Positions 46,105 through 57,782 of a DNA stretch of 64,000 bases are shown here, in pieces. Source of the DNA: Mrakia gelida. Taxonomy: Eukaryota; Basidiomycota; Tremellomycetes; Cystofilobasidiales; Mrakiaceae. A model generated the notes under the pieces. The model saw only the letters and a program-made list of their open reading frames with translations. It was not told the DNA's origin and did not search any database. Position 1 is the stretch's first letter, and each line of letters opens with the position of its first letter. The stretch covers positions 124,001 through 188,000 of the forward strand of contig BRON01000007.1 of NCBI GenBank assembly GCA_024345305.1, written 5' to 3'. The position numbers and the translations under genes are program-made.

Positions 46105-48665
46105 ATGGGTCGTGAGTCGCAACTACTCTCTGGACCTCTCTTTCCCTTCTGGCCCTAAGAGCTGACCTCGTTGCCGTTGGTTCTTTCAGTGTTGAGTCTT
46201 CTCCCTGGCCGACATGCGGACTTTGAGCTCGCTTTGACGATTCACGACCTTCAGAACGTCCCTCTCGTCAGCGGAACATTCTCAGTAGAGTGGAAGTTCA
46301 AGAGCTCAAAAGCTCATCCAGAGTTGGTCCTCCAAGGTGAGTGCTGAGCGCGTATGGCTGGGATGGGTGAGGGTAGAGAGAGGAGGAGGGAGGGCAAGGG
46401 AAGGGAGGGGAGAGAGGCTGAAGCTCAACACACCAACCCGACCCAACCGCCTTCTCCCCTTCTTCTTCTTCTACAGACAAATCCACCTCCCTAGCCTCAT
46501 CCTCCAAGAGTCACCACTCCCACCACCACCACCATCAACCTCACGCTTCCATCTCAACAGCATCCTCTTCGAACCCTCCTGCTCCCTCGTCCCTTCACTC
46601 CTCCTCGCACGCCTCGACGAACCGTCCGCGCTCCGTCTCCTCCACCCACTCTTCCTCCAAACACCCCCCTCACCCACTCAGGAAAATACCCACCTCAACC
46701 TCCTTCTCAACAACCTTGACAACAACAACAACCAACTCCTCCTCCGCCACCAACTCTACCACCTCCGATTCCAACAACGAAGAAGAATCAACAACGAACT
46801 CAAACTCTCGTTCCTCCTCCGACTCCTCAGCCTCAGCCTCTTCTTCCTCTCCTCCCTCCTCAGCCTCCTCCCCTCGCCTATCCTCTCTCAACAAATCCCG
46901 AACCCGCTCCCGCCTAGATCTCAAGACCGCCCGCCGTCAAGCCTTGTCCACCAAGAATGAGCACGGGCACGCTTTCTCTTCCTCCTCGAAAGGTCAAACC
47001 GAGGGCGTCGAGATCCGGGATCACGCGTGTACGTGGTTTCAGGAGGTGAGGAGTCAGGTGAGGATTGCTGTTGGAGCGGGGAAGGAGTTGGGAGTGTTGG
47101 GGGAGAGGGAGGTCAGGGTTGTGGTTCACCAGGTGAGAGAGAAACTCCTCAAGCTACTCTGTCTCTCGCGTTCGAGCTCGAAAACTCATCGTTTCGGTTT
47201 GGTTTTGGTTCGGTTCGTTCGTTTAAAGCATCTATCGTTCCACGAAAGCGAGAAATCAGCTCGATTGGGTCAGCTGGTCTTGAATCTGGCGGAGTTTGCT
47301 GGGAAGGGGAAGGTGACGAGGAGGTACTTGCTCGATGAGGGGAAGACGAACGCGACGATTAAGGTGAGCTCGGTCTTCGCTTTGTTTCTCTGCCTGTCTC
47401 TTCTTCCTTTTAAAAAGTTTGAAGCTTACCATGGCTCGTTCGGCTCGTTGCTGCGACAGTTGAGCATCGAGCTCGTGCAGATTGGGGGACAGACGTCTTG
47501 GATCTCGTGAGTCGAGTCGACCTTCGCGTCTCGAGGAGGGTTTTGAAGAGCTGAACCGTCTCACGTTTTGCTACCACGATCAGGATACCGGTCTCGAAGG
47601 GTCAGGCTGCTGGTGCTGGGTTGGAGAATCTCGTGGGGAACCATACGCGTCCGATGGGAGATGGTGAGTTCGATCCGAGTCTTCGCGTACGTTGGTTCCG
47701 AACGAAGAACTGACGCGACTCCTCTCTTCCTCGAACTTCAGTTCACGCCTCGCCAGCTTCACCAGCTCTTTCTACCACTTCTCTCGCCTCCAAGGTGAGC
47801 ACCCCCGACCCTCATCTTCGTGTTCGAACACTTCCTGACTCTTTCCTCGCCTTCTTTGCAGCAACAAACCCGACCCTCCTCCTCCAACCAGACCCCTTCC
47901 TCCTCCCACCCACCCTCGACCCGCAACTCCTCCCAGAACCTCACCTCTCTCCTCACACCCAACGCCGCTCTCCTCAACAACAAATCCACCTCCTCCGTCA
48001 GCTTCTGCTCCTCCGTCAACACCAACAGCAACAGCAACGGCAGTACTACCCCCAATCCCCTCTCCGGCCTCCTCCCAACAGCGACCGCCTCCCCCTCTTC
48101 CTCCTCTCTCAACACAAGCAACATCACCCTTCCCCTTCACAACCCCCTCAAACAAACTCCCAAACCACCAAGCACTCGAACTTCCTCCCCCTCACGAGCC
48201 GCCAACCCAAGCGCTGCAACACCTGCAACGTTCTTCGCTCCCACCTCCACGGAGTCCATCATCGAATCCATCTTCAACCCTCGTCCTTCCACCATCTCGG
48301 GGCCATTCTTCTGCCCCATGCCCCCGCCCATTTCTCGAACCTCAACCGCCTCGTCTGCCTACCCAACGCCCGACTCGGAAGACGGGAGCTACATCGTCGT
48401 CGGCGGAAACGGGAAGGCTGGGTCGCCTCTGAAGCAGCAAATGTCCGCCAACAACCTCAACCATCTGAGCTCGAGCACGAGGAAGTTGGTGGTGCCGAGT
48501 GCTTGGAAGAAGAAGGGAGGGAGGGGGAGGGAGGTTAGTGGCGGCAGCTTGGGTGGGGCGGGTGGGGGGGAGGAGATGGAGACGGCTAGTATCGCGAGTG
48601 GAGTGAGCATGAGTCGGGCGATTGGGGTGGGTGGAGGTGGAGGGGGGAGTTCGAGGAGTGCGTAA
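46105..48665 (+). CDS. NT-C2 (EEIG1/EHBP1-type) domain protein
   Basis: The N-terminus matches the NT-type C2 domain found in EEIG1/EHBP1 proteins, thought to tether membranes and cytoskeleton. The coding part of exon 1 is 7 nt (ATGGGTC). After an intron to 46189 comes LLSLLPGRHADFELALTIHD LQNVPLVSGTFSVEWKFKSS. A Ser/His/Asn/Thr-rich insertion (about 46477-46980) interrupts the domain. It resumes with DHACTWFQEVRSQVRIAVGA, then LGQLVLNLAEFAGKGKVTRR and YLLDEGKTNATIK, then LSIELVQIGG, the conserved last strands. The rest is low-complexity Ser/Thr/Pro sequence with a 3' Gly-rich tail ending GGGGGSSRSA. About eight exons. The large low-complexity insert between NT-C2 strands is unusual. Partner and location cannot be read from sequence. 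Confidence 0.8.
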
Positions 48666-48985
48666 GGGGGAGAGGGGAAGGGGAGGGGAGAGGGGAGAGA
48701 GGGTGGTGGGTGGGGTTACTTTACGACGACGCGATTTTTAACGACCGGCCTTGTGTTCCTGCTTTCGATTTCGATCTCTTTCTCGCTCTTCATGTCTTTC
48801 ATTCCAGTTCGTTCGATTCGTTTTTGCCATAGATGATGCCCCTTTACTTCTATTCTCTTCTCTCGTTCGAAGTAGGTTGAGGACGAGAGCGTGTCGAAGA
48901 CTCGTTCCCGCTCTCTCATTCTCGCTCTCGCTCTCTCGCCAAAGAGGTTTCGCTTGCAAAAGCATCTATACAATCCAGATCTCTA
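48666..48985. other. Convergent 3' intergenic region
   Basis: 3' ends of the NT-C2 gene (+) and the PIF1-like helicase (-). A G-rich stretch at about 48666-48715 precedes T-rich sequence. No gene. Confidence 0.5.
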
Positions 48986-51900
48986 CTACGTCGACGATCT
49001 CTTCGCCTTCCTAGCCTCGTGCCACCGAACGACGGAGGGGTGGGGGTTGACACTGCGAGGGACGAACGAAAGCGAAGTCAGAAGGAAAAACGAGGACGAG
49101 GACGAGAGGGAGGAAGAGGATCAGCTCGAGGGTTTGTAAACGCAAAGGGGAGGAGAAGGGGGATTCGACTTGGACGTACACAGCAGCAGAAAAGTTCTTG
49201 ATCTGAAGCGTTTCGAGTCGTCGACAACGGGACGCGGCGACGTAGGCTTGTCCTTTCTCGAAGACTTTGCGGAAGTCGACTTTGACTCTGAGGGAGAAAA
49301 GGCGAGAGTGGGAGGTTGAGGAGGTCAGTGAGAGTTGGGGGAAAGGGGAAAAGGGGAAGCGAGTAGGGAGGCATGAAGAGAAGGATGGACCTCTCGAGAG
49401 TTTTCCCTTGGGACTGGAGGAAAGACGAAAGGAGGGGGGAGGGACGGGATCAGCGACGGAACGACGAGGTGAAGCGAGCGCGCGTACAACGAACTTTGTG
49501 TATCGAGATCGCCCATGCGAGGATGAGAGGGATCTGCGACAAGGATTGAAGTTTGGCGCGTCAGTTGAGCGTCGCGTCGACGAAGCGAAGTAGAGAAGGA
49601 GAGAAAGAGAACGAACCTGGATCCTCGTCGCGAGAATCTTCCCATCAGGAGCAGTAACATCGAAGTTCGAAGGGCTAATAAGTCGAAGGACTTTCTCTCC
49701 CTTCGTGATGAACTGCGTCGACGCGGTCGAGAAGGGAGGCGAGATCAGCTTCGCTCGAACGGAACGAAACGCGAACGCAACGAAAGGACGAGCCTCGACC
49801 AGGGGTAACGCCATCTCCACCCTCTCCAGCCCTTGAGCCTTCTCCCTCTCCGTCTGCATCTTGTAAAATGACCTCCACCCAAGTCGAGAAGCCGAGAAGG
49901 GGATGGAGTCCGTTCCTTCCTTGAAGCGCGTGGGAGAGTGAAACGAGAGGACACGACCGACGGAACCGTTGACGAGTCCGGAGGAGGCATGGTCGGGGTC
50001 GTTTTGAATGAGCATGACTGCTGCTCCGACCTGTAGAGCAGAGGCATGAGGCGAGGTCAATCGTGTGTTTGACGAGACGAGGGAGAGCGAGAGCGTGAGC
50101 GAGAGGAGGACGGACCTTGAGCTGAAGGACCGAAGATGCTGGCGACGCTGCCAAACCACGCTGAACGGCCGCGTCTGATAGCCTGGGTTCTCGGTCCAGC
50201 TTGGTTCCAGCGAAGTCTGTCGAAGGAGACGAACGGAAGAAGGCGTAAGCGGGGTATCACGAGAGGAAAAACGAGAAAGGAGGCGAAGAGACGACGGACT
50301 GAGACTGTAGAACTCGTGCAGTGGCTCGTTCCTAGGCAGTGCTCGGAGTTGAGCCATGTTTGATTCGTCGGCTTGAGAATTGACAGGGTAGCTGGTGAAA
50401 CGCGAGAGATGAGTGAGCGAGAGGTTCATCGAAGACGAAGGAGGAGACGTGAGGCCACCTCCGGTCGCCTCGAGGGCTTCCACCAACTCCCAGATATGCG
50501 AGAAACGAAGAGAGACGTACAGTTCAGTAGGCTGTATTCCGTCCTCGTACGTGATATCTCTCTCAAGTCCCTTGAGAGTGGCGATGGAGTGAGAATCGAG
50601 CCGGCCGTGTCTCATTTGGTCCAGCACCTTGACGAAGGCTGACAAAAGTGAGGAACGTCGAGAACAAATGAGAAGTAAATCAGTATGGGGGTTCGAGATC
50701 AGAGGGCTCGAGAGGGGAGAGAGCGGGGAGAGCGGTCGACTCACCAGGATCAGCCTGTCGAAAAACGGTGATCAAGTCGACCTCTGTTGTCATCGTCGAG
50801 GCCCACCCATCAGCCTCGAAAGCAAACTTGGAGTCTGAGACTCGTAGAGCCACTGGGGGAAGCTGTAGAAAGTCTCCGCAGCAGATAACCTACGAAGGCG
50901 AAGAGCAAACGCGTCGAGGGTCAGAGACGAGCGAAGAAAGGACGCGTCTTCGGCTCGAGGGTGGGCGAGATCGTCAGAACGTACCTGCATCCCACCGAAA
51001 GGAAGGCTGCTGTTCCTAGTCAGGCGAGCGAGATGTTCAAGCTTGTCGACTGAAGTGAGAGAAGGCGAAAGAGAGAGGCAAAACGAGGGGGGGAGTTAGC
51101 TCTCGATGGGACGCGTTCGTTCGAAGAGCTGAGCCTGCGAGAGAAGGAGAGATCGTGCTTACAAAGATGTCCGTCGATCATGGAGCTGGATAAATTGGAA
51201 AGGATGAGGGACGTCATCAGCTAGCTCGAACAACGCACAGCAGGTGTCGAAGAAAGAGAGCGTCGACGTACATCTCGTCGATGACCTGACGAAGTCGAGA
51301 ACGAGGTTGGATCAGCTTCAGATCCCTCCCCTCGAGCACTACGTTCTATAGGTGCTGCTCACAAGGACATCAGTATTCCTCCAGTTGTTCAAAGCCACTG
51401 CAAGAACGAGCAAGATCATAACGTTCGAAGTCAGTACGACGACGCGAACTCGTCTTCGCCCGTGATGCGTGCTTCCTCTTCCCCTCCCTCTCCCCTTTCT
51501 CGCCCACTCTTCAGCACCCGCGATCCTCGAGAAGAATCACGCAGACTCACTACAGGTCTTGTACTGACTCCACTTCTCCCAGTACTGCCAGGGCTCCTCC
51601 TTCCCCAACCCGATTCCAGCCCACGAGTGCAGGGTTCGTCCTTGACCCAGATTTACAGCTGCTGCACCCGTCGAGGCAGTGACTGCTACGACGCGAGGGT
51701 TTATCGAGGAATCGGTGGGGAACTGAAGAGATTTGATGATGTGTTTGAGGAGGAGGGATTTACCGGTTCCTGGTGAGAGCGAGCGAGGAAGAGGGAGGAG
51801 GGGAGGGAGGTGGTGAGCTCGACGCTTGGACGAAGGCTCTAGGTCGAACGCTTCGGACAAGATGACAGGGGAGAAGGAGTCTTTACCTGCTGATCCAGTG

Positions 51901-52328
51901 AAGAACACGCTCTGAGTATCAAGATTGAGATCTGTATCAGCGTCGAGGACGGGAAGCAGGGCGACGAAGGACGAAAGAGTGAGGGAAGGAAGGGAAAACG
52001 ACCAAAGGTCAAAGCTCACCTCTCCTCCTTCCACGAGCTTCAACACCGCCCGCTGCTCCTTCGAGAGCTCAACTCCAACCTCCATATCAGGTATCGGTAG
52101 CACGACCGGTTCCTTCTTACTCCGCTTAGTAGCTGCCCATCTGCGTTGATGTATCGATGGTGAAGGAAGAGAGGAGGAGACCGGGAGGAAGGATCGAGAG
52201 GTGAAGGGCGTGGAAAGAGGTCGTTTGGAAGGTTGGAGGGATAGGGATCGGAAGGACGAAGATGAGAGGAGGCGAAAGGACGACGATGCGGATGGTCGAC
52301 CGAGGAGGAGGCAAGAAGCTAGGCTCAT
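48986..52328 (-). CDS. PIF1: PIF1-family 5'-3' DNA helicase
   Basis: SF1B helicase that removes G-quadruplexes and R-loops and limits telomerase; in yeasts it also serves mitochondrial DNA. The ATG at 52328 opens a Ser/Arg/Leu-rich, acid-poor stretch (MSLASCLLLGRPSASSSFRL), consistent with a mitochondrial presequence. Motifs in order: LSKEQRAVLKLVEGGE (Q-motif region), Walker A FFTGSAG|TGKSLLLK split by an intron, RVVAVTASTGAAAVNLG, TLHSWAGIGLG, Walker B VIDEISMIDGHL built from two micro-exons (51285-51272 and 51185-51163), QVICCGDFLQLPPV, TTEVDLITVFRQ, VGAAVMLIQND, LVNGSVGRVL, AISIHK|SQGKTLER, then AYVAASRCRRLETLQI. The end reads NPHPSVVRWHEARKAKRSST before TAG at 48986. More than 15 exons. 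Complete as far as seen. Whether it is the PIF1 or an RRM3-like orthologue is undecided. Confidence 0.9.
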
Positions 52329-52959
52329 CCAAGGGATGAAGGAAGGAAGAGTGGAAGAGGGAAGGCGTTGGTGGATGAAGAAGAGTAGAGTCGCGAAGTT
52401 GAGCTCGATTTCCTCTCGTTCAAGCTTTGGTATTTCAAGAAGACCTTCCGGTCAGACATCTCGGATTCGAGCATTTGGATATGTTCTCGACTTCATTCTG
52501 CGGGTCGGAGAATTTTCACGGAACTGAAGCACGAGAAAACGCGTCCCGAAGACTCGAGCTTGCTCGCCTCGCGGCTCTCAACTTTCTCTTTCCCACTCGT
52601 TCGATCTTACAAGGCAGGCGATAAATCAGAAGAGCAACAAACAAGAGCAAGGAGGTAAAGAGAGATAAAAACGAATAAGTAAGAAAGCGATCCAGAGAGA
52701 CAAGAGAGCGAGAGCGAGACCATGAAGGAGGGTGAACAAATCGAACGAGCGACGAACGTGAAGAGACAAAATAGAGCGAGACCGAGAAGCGTGTGCGTGT
52801 GAGTGAGGTGGTGGTACAGATGAGTGAGGGACGATCCAAGAGAAGACTAGCTAGGGGTATTGAGAGTGTAGAAAAGAAAGGACCAGCGAAGACGACAGAT
52901 AAAGAGAGACGCGACGAAGATCAAACGAGAACCACCCCTCCCTTCCTCCTCCCACCCAC
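52329..52959 (-). other. PIF1 promoter and 3' UTR of the next gene
   Basis: Tandem - strand genes flank this 630-bp spacer. It is purine rich on the + strand (GAGAGCGAGAGCGAGA-like). No gene visible. Confidence 0.4.
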
Positions 52960-54913
52960 TCAAACGACCCACTGCTGCCACCTCTCCCCCCTCTTGACCA
53001 GCTCCATCAAGAACTCCATCTGCCTTCCGACGTCACCCTTCTCCAAGAAGAACCACCACAGATCCCTCGCCACGAAGACGTAACCAGTCTTGTTCCCGTC
53101 CGCGTCGAGTTCCTGGAGGAGGCTGTTCATGACGGTCCCGGTAGCCAACTCTGCTGGACTGGCGAAGTAGAAAGTCTTGAAAAGGTGCGAGAGAGGGATG
53201 CTGGCAGGGATAGAACGGGCGGCGATGAGGTTGGCCGCGATGAAGTGTTCTAGGACGAAGTTGATCGCGGGGAGAGGTGTTCGAGCGTGTTGGGCGGGAG
53301 GGGAGTCGGAGGCGACCGAGGAGGGAGGGGAAGTCGACGACGACGACGGGGAGGAGGAGAAGGAGGACGAAGACGAGGAGGAGGAGATGGGAGAGGAGGA
53401 GGAGAGGGGAGAAGGGACCCTAGGTCGATGGGGTTGCTGAACGACGGAGGATTTAGCCAACTGCTTCTTGTGAGAGTCCTGCGCCAGACGAGAGCAGAGG
53501 GCAGAAGATGTGGAAGTCAGCTGACGTGCGTCGTCATCGACAATGCGAAGGGTGAGTCGGAGAGAAAGAGGGAGGACGTACCTGCAGCCAGTTCAGATAC
53601 CCGACCAAGTCGTCCGGGACGACCTCAGTTTTCCTCGACGGTTCCTGCTTCCTCGACGGTTGCTCGACGGGGTGCTTCCTGCGAGAGTTGGAGGGTGGCT
53701 GAAGGTACGGATGGGCGATCGGCCCTGGGTTGGTGGCAGGGGTGACCTTGGAAGGAGCCTTGCTCTTGGTGCTCGAAGAGGTGGAGGCTCGAGGAGCAGC
53801 GACGACGTGGGAGGGTTGGAGAGGGTAGGGGAGTTGGTGTCGCTGTTGATGTTGTTGCTGCTGCTGCTGATGCTGCTCGTACTGGTCCTTTCCGTGGTCG
53901 TAGGCCTGGATAAGGAAGAACAGACGAAAGGAAAGGACAGAAGTCAGTCTCGAGCGAAGGGCTTGAAGCGAGAGCTGACTCGAGCTCGACCGACGACGAG
54001 ATTGACGAACGACGCGACTCACCTTAGAACCTGAAGACTCGGAAGCGGCCGAGAAGGGAGCCAAAGGACTTGATGCGACTTGGTGGTGTGGATCGGAGTT
54101 CTGAGGAATAATGGGAGAGGAGGAGAAAGGGAAGTCGAGGTCAGCTTCGGCTCCGTTCGACGAAGGTGGCGAGAAAACAAACGAAGCGACGAACCAATGC
54201 GAACTGTTTTTGTTGCTCTTGATGGATGAGAGCTGAGTTTGCTCGAGCGACGTAAGTTTGGATCTGAAGAACACCCGAAACAAGGGAAGCAAAGGATCGA
54301 TCGAGTCAGCCCGCGCGCAGGCTGGAGGGACGAGGAAGGAGAGGGAGGGATGAGAGGACGCGGGTGGATGAGAAAGGACGTACGAGATGAGGAAGAGCTT
54401 GGGAGATGGTGAGATCAGCCGAGGGAGGAGATTGGTTTAAGTTCTGGAGGGAAGGAGAGGGAGGAAGAAAGATGGGAGGCAGGTGAGCCTGAGGGCTGAA
54501 GGGAAGGGAAGGGAGGATGCGGGCGAGAGAAAGAAGAAAGAAGGACGAACGATGGACGTAGGAGATTGATATTGCTGAGCGAGATGAGCTTGAGCCTGAG
54601 AGCGCTGAAACTGAATCGATTAGAAGCGGTGGAAGAGGAAGGAGGGTAAGTATAGAAGAGGGAAAGAGCGAGAAAGGAAGGAAGGAAAGCTCGCGAGCGT
54701 AGGAGAAGAGAGAAGGAAACGAACCTGGTGGAAGAGAGCCTCGAGAGTGTCGAGGCCAGTTGAGTCCGAGGTCTGGAGAGAGAACTGGCTGGTCCAGTCA
54801 ACGTCTCCCAGGTCGAAGTCTTGGAGATGAGACGAGGGAGTGTCGGGGGAGGAAAGGAAGAGGGAAGAGGAGGAGGAGGAGGGCGAAGGCAGGAAGTCGT
54901 CGCGTTGCTGCAT
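52960..54913 (-). CDS. Gln/Ser-rich protein with a conserved-looking C-terminal domain
   Basis: Not recognised. The ATG at 54913 opens MQQRDDFLPSPSSSSSSLFL, followed by LQDFDLGDVDWTSQFSLQTS. Short Gln-rich exons follow (RSQAQAHLAQQYQ, then an H/Q run QYEQHQQQQQQHQQRHQLPY near 53880). The last two exons join as PDDLVGYLNWLQ|DSHKKQLAKSSVV. After a long Ser tract comes an ordered C-terminal region of about 100 residues: INFVLEHFIAANLIAARSIP, ASIPLSHLFKTFYFASPAEL, then GYVFVARDLWWFFLEKGDVG, ending ERWQQWVV and TGA at 52960-52962. Polyglutamine and serine content suits a transcriptional or RNA-binding regulator, which is inference only. Confidence 0.65.
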
Positions 54914-55459
54914 GGTGAGCGAGCGAGGTAGGTGGAGAGGAGAGGAGGAGTGAGGTGAGGGTGAGATGGGGAGAATGAGGAGATAGATAAGATAAGATGG
55001 GTGTAGAGAGTGGGGTGTGGTTGAGGAGGAGGAGAGGGAGGGGAAGGGAGGGAAGGAAAGGTTCGAAGCCTCGCCCCTCGCCTCTCCTCTCCTCTCCCAG
55101 CCCACTTTGCCCAGACCCACGGCGCCGAGTCCGCCCAACAAAATTGCGACTTCTCGTCCTCAAGCTGCTACCTGTATGAAAGAAGAGGATCACAAGTTGA
55201 TCAGTAAGATTCCGAGCTGAATAAGTGAGAAAAAGCGCGAAGAGGGACGAGAAAGGCGACGCGTCCGAGAGGAGGGAGGCGACCCACGATTCAGCTTCCG
55301 ACGGCCGATCGAACCTTCCGATATATTTTTCGTGGCTCCAGAGCTGGAGGAGGTATGTATGCAGGTGGTGGTACTAATTAGAGCGAGAGAAAGAAAAAGT
55401 TCAGCCCTCGATCCGGTTGAGACGGGAGAAAAGGGGAGAAGAGGAGGCGAGACGCACTG
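54914..55459. other. Spacer, no gene resolved
   Basis: 5' region of the Gln-rich gene (-) and possibly of a following + gene. It has G-rich runs on the + strand to about 55060. A + stretch at 55090-55220 is open but does not connect convincingly. Confidence 0.35.
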
Positions 55460-56175
55460 ACCGTTGCGAGACCTCCTCCTCGCTCCCTCCCTTCCTTCTT
55501 CCAACCACCATCACCCTCCTTCCAACCTTCTTCTGAGTACCCTCTCCTCGACGAGGAGGGTCAGCTTCAGTACACGCAACGAACCTCCCTCGAGTCCCTC
55601 GTCCAACCTTCCAGGAACTGCTTCGAATCGACAGAGAAAACGGGGAAGTCATCAGCGAATCACTCGTCCTTCCTTCTTTCTCTTCGTCCCTCTCTCCTTC
55701 AGCCCCGACGTCGACTCCTCCTTCCAAAGGACACGCGGAATCACCTCGGACCAAGTCGTTCCTCGTCGCCTTCTTCAACCAGAACGATGGCTGTCCCTCC
55801 AACGTCGAGCTGTTGAGCTTCGTTCAAGCCCTCCCTCCTCCCTCCTCGAACATCTTCCCTCACCCTTCCCTCCTCCTTCCTAGAGTTACATCGAGGTTGG
55901 TTCGGCTCGACTCCACCCTCGACCCATCTCCTCGACATCAACTCACCAACTTGACGTTCCTCCAACTTCCCTCCTCTCGCGACCACCGACGGAGACGACC
56001 AACCTTTCTTCTCATCGAGAATCACAAGCGGTCATCTGCGTCTGCCTCTACTCCTCAAGGACTCTTAGTCGAGGTCGGACTGAGATCGAGACGAGGAGGG
56101 AGCTCGAGGAGCCGTGGCGGGAGTGGTGAGATTTGTCGAGGTCGGAATGCTGGGATAGGGAGGGTGAGGCCGTAA
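55460..56175 (+). CDS. Unresolved gene, unknown function
   Basis: Not recognised. From an acceptor at about 55614 a host-style frame runs ELLRIDRENGEVISESLVLP, then SFLVAFFNQNDGCPSNVELL, SFVQALPPPSSNIFP, RLVRLDSTLDPSPRHQLTNL and TFLQLPSS, ending in an Arg/Gly/Ser-rich segment with a stop at 56173-56175. An upstream exon near 55490-55560 (QPSSEYPLLDEEG) is likely, but its phase does not join cleanly. Start unknown. The ordered section predicts a mixed alpha/beta fold; no motif was assignable. Confidence 0.45.
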
Positions 56176-57270
56176 GGTCGAGGTCGACAGGTGAGCCTTC
56201 CTTCGCGTTCGCTCCTCGAGTTGTCGTAGTAGGCGGAAAATTGAAGAGTTCCTGCCGCGTCTCGTTGCCTGCTGGTTCGAAACTTATGGGAGGATGAGGT
56301 TTAGCGAGCTCGGAGCACTGTGAGAGAGGAGGGAGAGAGGAGGATGAAGGTGAGCTCTGTTTCGCGAACGCGTCATGTACGTCGAGGCATCCTAGTTGAG
56401 AGTGAAGTACATACTGACACACCTCCTTGCTTGTAGCTTCGACAGTGATTGCTTCGATGGAAGGATGCGTTCCAGCGTCCGTCGTCTCCCGTCCCTCTTC
56501 GTCCCTCTCGTGCTCATCGCGCTCCCGTCAAACGTGCTTCCAGCAACAACCTCGTTCGGCAGGTCGAATCTACGAGTCCTCTCCTATCACAGGACTCAGC
56601 TCGGTCGCCCCTTTTCTGTTCGTCGAGGTCGAGCTCAACATCACCGCCCGTCCTCGCCCTCCTCCTCCCTCAGCCCGTCGACAAGTCCACTCACCCTCTA
56701 CGACTTCCTCCAACTCAGCCCTCTGGACTCTCTACAGCTGCACCTGCTCCCCCTCTTCCTAATGGTCCAACCCCGTCCTCAAGAAACGCGTCGGTTCGTC
56801 CGGTAGAGTGGTTGACGTGGCGAAGGGAAGGGAGGGAGGTGGGTGGGCTGACGGGTGTCCTTCGCTGCTGCTGCTGAACGACGAAGTGCCTTCGACTCGA
56901 GCTTGCTGACCCAGCCTGACCCTGTCGAACGAGATAATTCAAGTCAGCTAACACCCTCGCACCCTCGCTTCTCGAGCGAGCGACGTCGGAGAGGAGGAGA
57001 GACTGAAGCTCACCAGCGTCGGTCGACCTCTCAACAAGACCCTTCCTTCGAGTGGTGTCGCCGTTGGAGGAAAACCTGCTTCGACGAAGACAGACGAAGA
57101 AAGCAGTCCCAGTCAGCATCATATCATATCATGCTGATCCTCACCACCACCCTGACCGACTTCACACTGGCGACGCGATCGAAAGCGAAGGTTGCATTCG
57201 CGACTGACCTCTGTTTTGTCTTCCTTTTTTCTTGTCATCCGAGCGGAGATAAGATAGGGTTGAGATTCCG
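56176..57270. other. Coding-like region, strand unresolved
   Basis: Host-style coding peptides appear on both strands. On +, APVKRASSNNLVRQVESTSP to NGPTPSSRNASV (about 56520-56790). On -, an intron with GTGAGC...TTAGCTGACTT...CGACAG (about 57013-56922) splits VERSTDAG from the following exon, and a possible first exon MTRKKEDKTE lies at about 57239-57210. These may be the 3' end of a + gene and a small - gene. I could not complete either. Confidence 0.3.
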
Positions 57271-57782
57271 TGGGTGAAAAAATTGTGAGACTGGGGGGGA
57301 GGGTATGGAACGGGAAGGGGAGGAAGGGAGGATGAGGGTGAGGGTGAGAGAGAAGGGAGGGAGGGAGGGAACGGTGATCGTTTGAAAGAGGGCGGCTGTG
57401 TTTGAGGAACGAAGGAAAAACTTCGAGGACCAGTTTGAAATCGGGGGTGGGAGAAAGGTTTTACAGTAGATGAAGTTTTTCTGGGGCGCCGAGGTGAGGG
57501 GGGTTGTGGGGAGGCGAAGTCCGAAAGACAGAGCGGGCGAGAGAGGGAGAGGGAGGAAAAGTTCGACGCGTCGTCGAGTTCGGGATCAGGAGAGAAGACG
57601 ACGCACGAAGAACTCCCAAAGACGGCTCGATCATGAGCACTGTAGGTCGGATAAAGCGTAGTTTACGAGATCATGCAATCAAAGCTAAGCTACTAAACTA
57701 AACAACAGCTGAAAAGCGACTCTCCTCGTCCTCTTCCTCTCCTCCCCTCCCCTCCCACCCGCCTCCATCCCTCTCCTCTTCA
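57271..57782. other. Purine/pyrimidine-biased spacer, no gene
   Basis: Strong G-richness on the + strand from 57291 to about 57570, then C-rich sequence at 57715-57860 inside the 3' end of the next gene. No gene is supported. Confidence 0.4.

Noticed and set aside
48011..48155. Gly/Glu/Val-rich - strand ORFs opposite the NT-C2 gene
   Set aside because: Antisense to a well supported exon; the repetitive composition mirrors the Ser/Thr-rich coding strand.
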